Shown here: one piece after another, positions 56,463 to 64,000 of the stretch
Layout of the letters: every line of letters starts with the position of its first letter
How positions within the stretch are numbered: position 1 is the first letter of the stretch
Translations under genes and position numbers: made by a program
Origin: Lactarius indigo
Lineage: Eukaryota > Basidiomycota > Agaricomycetes > Russulales > Russulaceae
DNA: 64,000 nucleotides
Assembly: GCA_025766275.1 (NCBI GenBank)
Contig: JAFKAC010000164.1
Coordinates: 1-64,000, forward strand
Reading direction: 5' to 3'
Notes under the pieces: generated by a model
Databases searched by the model: none
What the model was told of the DNA's origin: nothing
What the model saw: only the letters and a program-made list of their open reading frames with translations

Positions 56463-59400
56463 CTAAGTACACACAAGTCCCATGTCATCGTTGTGCTTCT
56501 GCAGCAGGACACGCGGTAGTGACTTTGTGAAGCCATCCGCAACCATATCTACAGTAGGAGTTCTAATGAGGGTGATGGTCCCCTTTTCGATGTACTCCCG
56601 AATGACATGATGCCGTATGGCAATGTGCTTAGACCGTCTCCCAGTGACAGGGTTCAAGGCCAAGTCAATGGCACCCTTATTGTCACCATGAAGTGGGATG
56701 GGGTCGTCGACCTCGTACCTGAGTTCCATGAGGAAGCTCTGATACCATGCAGCCTGGTTAACCGCGTCGGTCATGGCCATGTATTCCGCTTCCGTTGTGT
56801 TTTGGGCAACAGTCTTTTGCTTGCGCGAAGACCAGCTTATTGCACCGTTAGCTAGTAAGAACACATAACCAGAGGTGGAGTGGCGGTCATCAGTCTGATC
56901 AGCCAGACTGGAGTCAGTGTAGCCATGAAGGCCATCGCCATTTGCGCCATCATAGACAATACGCATATCCATAGTTCCCACTAGGTAGGACAGGACATAC
57001 TGCGCAAGTCGCAGATGTTGTGGTGAGGGATTCGCTGCGTACTGCGCCAAACGTGACACAGCGAAAGAGATATCTGGCCTAGTGCCAATCTGCACATAAA
57101 GCAGACTCCCAATAAGAGATTGGTAGTGAGAGATATCTGGGGCAGTTGCCTGCGACGTATATTTAACCAGGTGCTCGTCAGCACCAGCGGGCAAGGGTGT
57201 GTTGTGTGGTGTGGCATCAGACATGCCAAAGCGTTCAAGGACATCCTTGATGTAGCCAGACTGATCTATTTCGATGCGTCTGAGGGAGCGGTCACGCACA
57301 ATGCGCATACCAAGATAAGACTCTATCTCCCCGAGATCCGTCATCTCATAGCGTTCAGACAAGTCTGACTTAAGACGCTTGATTCCACTCAACGAGGGAC
57401 CCAGTATAGTGATGTCATCAACGTAGACAATAACGAAGAGTGGATCATACCCCTCTCGTTGAGGCATCACATATATGCCAGCATCAGCAAATGTCCGCTT
57501 AAAGCTGAGTGCAGTGAGCACTCCATGGAATTGCAAGTTCCATGCGTGGGAGGCCTGTTTGAGACCATAGATCGCCTTAACCAGGCGACACACCTTCGTC
57601 TCAGAGCCAGTGACAGTGAAACCTTGTGGTTGCTCCATGTAAATCTCCTCATCAAGCACACCATTGAGAAAAGCAGACTTAACATCCATCTGATGGATGT
57701 GCCAGTCCTCCAGCGCGGCCAATGCCAGAAGTAATCGTAGCGACTCAAATCGTGCGACGGGAGAGAAGGTTTCATCAAAATCTACGCCAGGGATCTGCAT
57801 GAATCCCTTAGCCACCAAGCGAGCTCTGTAGCGGCCATCCGCTTTGAGCTTAAAGACCCATTTGGATTTTACTGCCTTACGGTTAGGCGGGAGATCCACT
57901 AACTCCCAAGTCCCATTTTTTGCTAGGGCGTCCATTTCATACTGACACGCCTTAGTCCACTCATCTGCAGCTGTAGACCGCATGGCCTCTGCATAAGATG
58001 CAGGGTCTCGGCCTACAAAGGCAGCAGCCAATAACTCCACATACCCCAGATGCCTGCCGCGCCATGCCGCATTGTCCGCATTGAAGTAACGCGGATTAGG
58101 CACAGGGACACGAGCAGTGCACCTTGGTGCATTGTCCATTTCGCGCAACAGCTGACTACGCTGTGCACGATCCTCAAATCCCCCAGGCATTTCTGGTGAG
58201 GGAGGAGGGACATGGCGCATAATGCGCGTTGCACTAGGACGCAGCGGGGGTGAAGTGGGAGTGGTCTGCTCACGTTTAGGTGCGGTGGGCAGAGCTGGCA
58301 GAGCAGGTGGTGGAGTGGTGGGGCATGGTTGGACTTGTGGGGGGTCTAGGAGCTTTTCAACATCCTCCTCCTCACTACTACTGGAGTGTGCAGGGGAGGG
58401 GGCTCGCATTGGTGGTAACGCCAGCAGGTGAGGCACGGCAGTCACTGTTGTGCTAGGCACGACTGGTGGTGAAGGTGTGGGGTGTGTCTCAACACCCTGA
58501 AGGGACGGAAAGCTACTCTCGTCAAATGTCACATCCCTGGACACTCGAACGGAGCGGGTTGAGCGGTCCCAGAGCTTATAGCCCTTAGATTCGGGCTCAA
58601 ACCCGATAAGCGTGACCTCAATGGCCTTCGCATCTAATTTGCGAGGCTTATCAGCGGGTACGTGCATGTACCCCTTGCATCCGAAGACGCGAAGATGTGA
58701 GACATCGGGCACTTTGCCAGAGTGCCAGAGCTCATAGGGAGTGCACCACTTAAGCCCATGGACTGGAGAGCGATTATAGATGTGCACAGCTGTGCACACT
58801 GCATGCTCCCAGAAGCCTTTAGACATGCCAGCTGTGTGGAGCATGGACATTGCCTTATCCATAATGGTGCGGTTAAACCGCTCGGCTTTTCCGTTGGACT
58901 GTGGTGAGCCCGGCATCGTGAGGTGATGCTCTATCCCTTTCTGCTTAAGAATGTCCTGCGTGACACTCGACATGTATTCACCACCGCGGTCAGAGTGCAG
59001 AGCGTGCAGTTTATGGCCAGACTGGGTTTCACCCCAAGCCAAATACATCTGCAGCGACTTAGCAAACTGGTCCTTCGACTTAAGGAAGTGGACCACAGTG
59101 AACTTAGTGTGGTCGTCTATGAAGGTGGCTGTATACGTCGAGCCTTGCAGGGACTGAGTTTGCATAGGACCGGCGAGGTCACTGTGCACAATCTCAAATT
59201 GACGAGTTGTCCTCTTGGTGGAGGACACAGAAAAAGGTTGGCGAGTGGATTTTCCCATCTCGCACCCACGGCAGACAGTGTGAGCGGTGGTAGAGCTGTC
59301 TATGTCCATGCCAGTAGTGGCAGAGGGACCATGCGCCTTCAGTGCCGCAGAGGAGATGTGTCCCATGCGTTGATGCCAGATATCAAGTGTGGCAGCACTT

Positions 59401-60773
59401 GATTTTGTGTGGGCGTTGAGGCCGACGCTGGCTGCGTCCAACCAGTAAAGGTTGTCCTCAAGGTAGCCTTTGGCCACACACTTTTGGTTGACAGATATTT
59501 TGAATGAGCCACTGTCAAAGGCAATCTCAGCACCCTTTTGTGCTAGGGCGCGTGTCGACAAGAAGCGCGTCTTCACCTGTGGTAGGTGTAGCACATTGCT
59601 GAGAGTGATAGAGATACCCTGGCTCGTAGTAAAGACGACAGACCCGACACCCACTTGGTCTATGGTGGACTTATCACCCAGGCGTACAGTGCCTTTTGTT
59701 GGGGTGTAGTCCTTGAAGTCAGACCGATGTGGGGTGATGTGGTGAGTAGCACCACTGTCCATCATCCAGCGCACACGCGAGGCAGCATACAAGGCAACAC
59801 CAATTGATTCAGAGGCCCAATCTATCTTGGGCTCTACAACCTCCGTGATAGAGGCGGTGGTAGGTACTAGGACATGACTATTGGCAGCATTGTTGCCTGC
59901 TTTCTCCTTCTCCTTTGCGTCAGCCTCATCCTTCTTCCTCCTCCTGCAGTCAGGCTTGATGTGGCCCTTTTTGTTGCAGTAGTGGCAAGTAAGACCAGAG
60001 TGGTCCTTCTTGCCCTTCTTGCCCGTCGACTTGACGGGGGCCACCTTGTTGAGGGAGGAGCCAGAGGGCCCAGCTCTGCGAGCTTCTTCCGACACTATGC
60101 GCGCTATGATTTCAGCGTGCTTAAGTCCAGAAGAAGCCCCACTGGCAAGGATGGTAGAGGCCAACACCTCATAAGAGGGCGGCAGTGCGTGGAGGAGAAT
60201 GAGACAGAATTGAGTGTCAGTGACACCCATCTGTGCGTTGGAAAGGGCAACCCGCAGCTCATTGAGCTTGGCCAACTGAGTGGCCATGGGTGCGGAGTCG
60301 TCAAGGCGGGCTTGTGTTAGCTGGATCCACAAGTTGAAGATGGTGGTGCTGCCCGAAGCACCAGCATATACATCTCTGAGCTTGTCCCATTTGGCTTTGA
60401 AGGTGGGATAGGCAGCGTTGTCAGCGACAAGGGAGTAGACATCGGGTTTGAGGTAGAGGCGGAGGTACGCCTTTGCCCGACGTTGTACTGACTCCCATTC
60501 GTCTTGGGCAACATCAACTGGTCCATGGTGGAGGGTGAACACATCCTCTGCTTCGTGCAGCGTGAGGATGGCTTCAATCGTCCCAGACCACTCATTCCAG
60601 TGAGTGCCGTCGAACTGTTCGAGGCGAATGCCAGAAGGCATGCTGAACGTTGCGCCATAGGCAGCAGAGATGCGTGCAGAGGGTGTGGACCCAGTGGGGG
60701 GAAGCGTGGAGCCCCCAGCAGTAGCAGTAGCACCGGCAGCAGCGCCAGTGGGAGATGGTGCGTGAGAAAACAT
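56463..60773 (-). CDS. gag-pol: Copia Gag-Pol polyprotein, intact
   Basis: 1436 residues in one frame, starting MFSHAPSPTG. In order: Gag domain (about 50-230), CCHC knuckle CHYCNKKGHIKPDC (about 263), protease WMMDSGATHHIT (about 336), pre-integrase domain LDIWHQRMGH (about 470), integrase core with HSDLAGP (about 533), HSDRGGEY (about 593) and SPQSNGKAERFN (about 629), a Pro-rich linker, RT from GTWELVDLPPNRKAVKSKWV (about 950) to VIVYVDDITILGPS (YVDD, about 1116), and RNase H with TEAEYMAMTDA (about 1331) and DNKGAIDLALNP. The order integrase before RT defines copia. All catalytic motifs that I can see are present and there is no internal stop, so it may encode active enzymes. Gag and Pol share one frame, so a protease must separate them. 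Confidence 0.96.
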   Translation of the reverse strand: MFSHAPSPTGAAAGATATAGGSTLPPTGSTPSARISAAYGATFSMPSGIRLEQFDGTHWNEWSGTIEAILTLHEAEDVFTLHHGPVDVAQDEWESVQRRAKAYLRLYLKPDVYSLVADNAAYPTFKAKWDKLRDVYAGASGSTTIFNLWIQLTQARLDDSAPMATQLAKLNELRVALSNAQMGVTDTQFCLILLHALPPSYEVLASTILASGASSGLKHAEIIARIVSEEARRAGPSGSSLNKVAPVKSTGKKGKKDHSGLTCHYCNKKGHIKPDCRRRKKDEADAKEKEKAGNNAANSHVLVPTTASITEVVEPKIDWASESIGVALYAASRVRWMMDSGATHHITPHRSDFKDYTPTKGTVRLGDKSTIDQVGVGSVVFTTSQGISITLSNVLHLPQVKTRFLSTRALAQKGAEIAFDSGSFKISVNQKCVAKGYLEDNLYWLDAASVGLNAHTKSSAATLDIWHQRMGHISSAALKAHGPSATTGMDIDSSTTAHTVCRGCEMGKSTRQPFSVSSTKRTTRQFEIVHSDLAGPMQTQSLQGSTYTATFIDDHTKFTVVHFLKSKDQFAKSLQMYLAWGETQSGHKLHALHSDRGGEYMSSVTQDILKQKGIEHHLTMPGSPQSNGKAERFNRTIMDKAMSMLHTAGMSKGFWEHAVCTAVHIYNRSPVHGLKWCTPYELWHSGKVPDVSHLRVFGCKGYMHVPADKPRKLDAKAIEVTLIGFEPESKGYKLWDRSTRSVRVSRDVTFDESSFPSLQGVETHPTPSPPVVPSTTVTAVPHLLALPPMRAPSPAHSSSSEEEDVEKLLDPPQVQPCPTTPPPALPALPTAPKREQTTPTSPPLRPSATRIMRHVPPPSPEMPGGFEDRAQRSQLLREMDNAPRCTARVPVPNPRYFNADNAAWRGRHLGYVELLAAAFVGRDPASYAEAMRSTAADEWTKACQYEMDALAKNGTWELVDLPPNRKAVKSKWVFKLKADGRYRARLVAKGFMQIPGVDFDETFSPVARFESLRLLLALAALEDWHIHQMDVKSAFLNGVLDEEIYMEQPQGFTVTGSETKVCRLVKAIYGLKQASHAWNLQFHGVLTALSFKRTFADAGIYVMPQREGYDPLFVIVYVDDITILGPSLSGIKRLKSDLSERYEMTDLGEIESYLGMRIVRDRSLRRIEIDQSGYIKDVLERFGMSDATPHNTPLPAGADEHLVKYTSQATAPDISHYQSLIGSLLYVQIGTRPDISFAVSRLAQYAANPSPQHLRLAQYVLSYLVGTMDMRIVYDGANGDGLHGYTDSSLADQTDDRHSTSGYVFLLANGAISWSSRKQKTVAQNTTEAEYMAMTDAVNQAAWYQSFLMELRYEVDDPIPLHGDNKGAIDLALNPVTGRRSKHIAIRHHVIREYIEKGTITLIRTPTVDMVADGFTKSLPRVLLQKHNDDMGLVCT

Positions 60774-61540
60774 TGGGATGATTTATCTATCGCCGAGGAG
60801 CAGTCAGCGACAGTGCTTCATAGTTTGCAAGACAAAGATAGAGGGGGTATACCACTCCTGTCTGTGATTCTGTAAGGCCAGAACGCTAACGCGTCCTGCC
60901 TCCTGATAGTATGCCAGTGATACAAGGGCTAGGCCCAGGTTGGAGAGTCCCTTTGCCATACCATGAGCTAGCTGCCAGCCAGGATGTGTCTAAGACACAG
61001 CTCAAATGGTTTGCGTCAGGGGGAAGGTGAAGGGATTGCTTTCAGAGCCCAAGGCTGTCTACCTCAGCCTCCTCGGCCTGTTGGTTGCCTCATCGCCACA
61101 AGTGGCTTTACTGAATCCTTTCCCATTGCCGCTACAAGGCAGGTATCTGGTTGCAGAACACCATAATGGTGAACACCCCCCAGAGCCTGAACCAGGTTTT
61201 ACACTCCCATGGTGAGGAGATCCTGCACCCAGTGTGGAGCACCAGAGACAGCTGGTGCTAAGCTCCACAATACACAGCCCAGTGGGCCATGCACGCCTGG
61301 ATATTTTGAAGTTAAGGGGCTACCAGACCCAGTCTCCTTGTGCATAGCGCAGGGGCTAGGAAAACAGTAGGGGTGAAAGTAGGACTACTGGGCAGTACAT
61401 GTACAGGAGGTTCCTCAGCAGAGACAAGTGGCGCCCCACTGCTCTCTGCCTTGGGCAAGGCTGGTAAGGCCCCAGACAGACCTTAGCCTGGTGTGTCCTC
61501 CTAGGAAGACAGTGACCAGCCAAGTGGAGTGGCTAGGGCA
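60774..61540 (-). other. Copia untranslated leader
   Basis: About 770 bp between the primer-binding site and the start of Gag-Pol. No long coding frame is convincing; it is expected to contain packaging signals. Nothing else was seen. Confidence 0.5.
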
Positions 61541-61555
61541 CCAGGGCCCATAACC
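61541..61555 (-). promoter_or_regulatory. Copia primer-binding site, initiator-tRNA anticodon-arm type
   Basis: On the minus strand GGTTATGGGCCCTGG follows the 5' LTR directly. Its start matches the Drosophila copia site, which pairs with the anticodon stem-loop (CAT anticodon) of initiator tRNA-Met rather than the tRNA 3' end. Confidence 0.6.
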
Positions 61556-62172
61556 TGATGAACAGACACATAGGAACTATACTCACAGTGGGACAAAGTA
61601 CTGTGGTGAGATATAGAGGGTGACTGAGAAGCAGCACAGGAGGTGTCAAGCAAGTAAAGCAAGATGATAGTCTGGCACACAGCAGTGAGAGAACTGATAA
61701 TAGTATTACAGTGGAGAGAACATACCTGGCACACAGCAGTGAGAGAACTGATGTGGACCAGGAGCGTACAAGCACTACTACTTATACTGTACAGAGGTGT
61801 GACACTAGTACAAGAGTGGTAACGTAGAGTCACAGAATACAAGGAGCGTTGTTCTACATACAGGACAAAAGGAGTGTATGAAAAGAGAACAAGGCGACTA
61901 GAACAAAGAGAGTCCAGACAAAGATGATATCATAATGACATCACAATAAAGATAGGAACTAAAGGAGAACAAAGGACTGAGTACAATGAAGCGTCTGGAG
62001 TGTTCTACATGATGTCATGGTACATGATGTCATACATGACGCAATGATCAGCGCTAGATTGTACAGATCAAATGTAAGTAATCTACAAGTCCAATTAATC
62101 TAATCTAAAGCAGTCCATGCTGCAAGTCTGGTTCGTACGAGCCGCTAAGTGCGCAAGGGTCACTTATCAACA
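61556..62172 (-). repeat. Copia 5' LTR (epsilon)
   Basis: 617 bp. The promoter of the element should lie here; no perfect TATA box was identified. Confidence 0.95.
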
Positions 62173-64000
62173 CTCAGGAGGTGGGTCACTCTTAAGCAAA
62201 GCAGTAAACTTGGACCCCACCTGGACAGCCATTGAACTCCACATAGCGCTTTGTCTTGCTGCCCACACAGCATGCCCCGGCTGTGACTGGGGCTCAATGA
62301 GCTCCTGCTTTGTTTGCCAAAATTTCTCTTGATGTCTGAAGAACCTAATGGCAGAGTCCATCTCGACTTGGAGACACTGAAGCTCTTCAATCCACCGCAT
62401 GGTTTGAGCTTTTGCTTGAAGCCAATGGACCCGGTAGACTGTGTGGAGTGTTAGATTTCTTAAGCATGTATGAACAGAGTAGCCTGTACAATCTTCCATC
62501 CATTCCCCAACGTCGGCATCTCTCCGAACATCCATTGTCCAAAACCAAGGCAATGATTTGTTCCGTTGTCCACGCACATGGGGCGCAATTACGCTTGTCT
62601 TGACACTCAAGTCCTGGCGCCTCAAGACTTTGTACCTGTCAAGGAGAGAGCTGCTGGCGCCAAGGTCTACTATTGCCTGCCGTGCACAAGTATACACCCG
62701 AGCATGATGTTGAACAGTTGACTCGGCAGCATGCACCTCTGTCCAAGCACGAGTTTTGAGTCTCTGTGTACGTGCTGGACGAACGTCATGTCTGAACAGA
62801 TAGGATTTGTGTCCCAGGGCAATGCGAATATGATGCAGAGTGTCATTGAGTTGGCCCTCCCTTAGGTGAAGTTCCGCCTTCGCCAGGTCTTCGGCACCAT
62901 TTTTGTCACACCAGTCATATCCAAGATGTGAGGGGAGATGCAATGGGATATACTCCGCATCAATACTGCCGTCAGTGGAGTTATTTCCTGATACTTGCAA
63001 TTGATCATGTTCTTCGGCAGATGATGCACACTCGTCATCGTCTTCTCCTTCACCGATGCCATCAAATTCGATGCCGATATATCTTTCTCTTAAAGGGGTG
63101 TTATCCCAGGAGTCACCTCCACTGTCAGGGGAAGCCCGGAGAATGTTAGCTGCCTGCTTTTGGAACGTGTCAACTCTTTCTTGAAGCCGAGCACGCTTCA
63201 AGGCAATATCCCTTTGTTGATCTGGTGTTGGATGGGACCCAATCTTCCTTTCCAGTGCTTGAAGGGATAACCTACATTTTTTGTGAAACCATGATCAGAA
63301 GTCTCCCTCAGAAAGCTGCCGAAAATCATACTGCGTCTCCTGAATCTTCAACCCGCTACTGAGCCACGTAGCATGCCCCTTATGGCCAGAGCCCTCTATC
63401 TCCTTCTCTGTCAAATCAAGAAGTATTTCTGCACACGATGGGACTGAATCCTCATGTTAGGCAAAAACAATCACGGAGTAACCAGACCCACATCGTTTCA
63501 TCTTGATGTCATAGATGTCCATCACTTTTACATCACGACCTCGCTCCCTTTGTGCGTGCTCCTCTTCGGCACCCCAAGCCTTAATATGTTCTGGACTTGC
63601 CTGATGCACTTATGGACTCAAATGCTGCCGTGCTCAGCATAGCTGCCGAAAGTGCCTTTCGGTAGCGTCTAGACACGGCATTGACTACACAACCAGAGTG
63701 AGCACCAGTGCGGCATCCATAGGAAAGAACTTGCCTAGGTCGATAAGTTTCTTCCAATTGGAGTCGTTCATGTGGTCGTCTATGACCTCCCTACGGTGTG
63801 ATGTTGACATCCCCCTTGTGCTTCTGGTGATCTCATTGAGCGGAGCCCAAAGTGTTTCAATGGTCTCGCCATCGATTTGTCGTCCACCTTTGATAAAGCT
63901 AGGTGAGTACCTAGCTAGGCAGGTATCTTGGTGTCCATGTATGTGAAAAAGGCCGATGCCCAACCTAAGCTCCAGGTTATCAGGAACTTCAAGATAGTTG

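Larger units (their letters stand above)
55827..62172 (-). mobile_element. Complete Ty1/copia element
   Basis: 6346 bp with 617-bp LTRs (55827-56443 and 61556-62172) that differ at about three bases. The perfect duplication CTCAG is at 55822-55826 and 62173-62177. A single intact 1436-residue Gag-Pol ORF, a tRNA-anticodon-type primer-binding site and a purine tract (CACGGGGAGA next to 56443 on the minus strand) are present. It appears structurally complete and recent, and sits inside the KDZ transposase gene. Solo LTRs of the same family are at 10539, 20075, 35331 and 43279. Confidence 0.96.
49217..64000 (-). mobile_element. KDZ-type DNA transposon with accessory genes, continuing past the right edge
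   Basis: The left boundary is inferred from the break in Gyp-G gag at about 49216. Inside are a 44-bp tandem array (to 51735), a 495-residue spliced gene, a short plus-strand gene, a 196-residue spliced gene and the 3' part of a KDZ transposase gene that runs off the window. An intact copia element is nested at 55827-62172. The motif GCTGCCGA/TCGGCAGC recurs throughout except in the copia part. KDZ elements are known to be large and gene-bearing in mushroom fungi. The right end and any terminal inverted repeat are not visible, so unity of the element is an inference. Confidence 0.6.
55783..64000 (-). pseudogene. KDZ-family transposase, C-terminal half, interrupted by copia
   Basis: From the right edge the minus strand reads NYLEVPDNLEL, GIGLFHIHGHQDTCLARYSP, IDGETIETLWAPLNEITRST and RGMSTSHRREVIDDHMNDSN, which I recognise as the KDZ transposase core with its GHQD and ETLWAPLN boxes. 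Exons are 63735-64000, 63492-63684, 63332-63443 and 62173-63271, then 55783-55821 after the copia element. Introns are 63685-63734 (GC-AG, 50 bp), 63444-63491 (48 bp, CTAAC branch site) and 63272-63331 (60 bp). The 63492-63684 exon needs a one-base frame change near 63590. The last part has ARVYTCARQAIVDLGASSSL, RGQRNKSLPWFW and LHTVYRVHWLQAKAQTMRW, typical of the family C-terminus. The copia insertion replaces the final 12 residues (FAKVLLQPKTSR) by a single Cys. Confidence 0.75.

Noticed and set aside
58923..60875. Plus-strand frames of up to 159 codons over the copia ORF
   Set aside because: They are shadows of the intact 1436-residue polyprotein on the other strand.

Overview
The window looks like a transposon-packed chromosomal region of a mushroom-forming basidiomycete (Agaricomycotina). 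The evidence is Plavaka and KDZ (Kyakuja-Dileera-Zisupton) transposases, which I recognise from mushroom genomes, many chromodomain Ty3/gypsy elements, an intact Ty1/copia element, and spliced genes with 40-60 bp introns. I cannot name the species. I see no ordinary housekeeping gene, tRNA or rRNA.

Layout. (1) 1-7442: the 5' half of a decayed minus-strand gypsy element (Gyp-A, continuing off the left edge), next to or inserted in a Plavaka transposase remnant. (2) 7443-18190: a non-autonomous LTR element (F) with unrecognised ORFs. It is interrupted by a solo copia-type LTR (10539-17233), which is itself interrupted by a full gypsy element (Gyp-H, 10725-17151, TSD TGCTG). (3) 18191-20052: unrecognised sequence, including a CTAG-dense stretch. 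(4) 20053-46279: gypsy element Gyp-I, whose 5' LTR is split by a solo LTR, by 17-kb Gyp-B (20668-38010, TSD ACTAT) and by a 2.96-kb foldback element (38289-41249). Gyp-B holds two solo LTRs (21318-21897 and 35331-35945) and a third (22089-30548) that is split by the youngest gypsy element, Gyp-D (22249-30194, TSD CCTTG, LTRs identical by eye). (5) 46280-49216: Gyp-G, inserted in the RT of Gyp-I. (6) 49217-64000: a KDZ-type DNA transposon inserted in Gyp-G and running off the right edge. It contains a 44-bp tandem array, three small spliced genes of unknown function, the 3' half of a KDZ transposase gene, and an intact copia element (55827-62172, TSD CTCAG) inserted 12 codons before the transposase stop.

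Functionally this is a stack of parasites up to four levels deep. Gyp-A, -B, -D, -H and the copia element encode the usual Gag, protease, reverse transcriptase, RNase H and integrase; only the copia polyprotein is uninterrupted. The gypsy-like elements have primer-binding sites complementary to a sequence in their own LTR just downstream of the TATA region, which points to Tf1/sushi-type self-priming. The copia element instead has a site resembling the anticodon arm of initiator tRNA.

The most interesting part is the KDZ region. It has its own spliced gene set, arranged as divergent and convergent pairs, and a short motif (GCTGCCGA / TCGGCAGC) recurs through its exons, introns, intergenic DNA and terminal array. 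I did not see the motif in the copia insertion.
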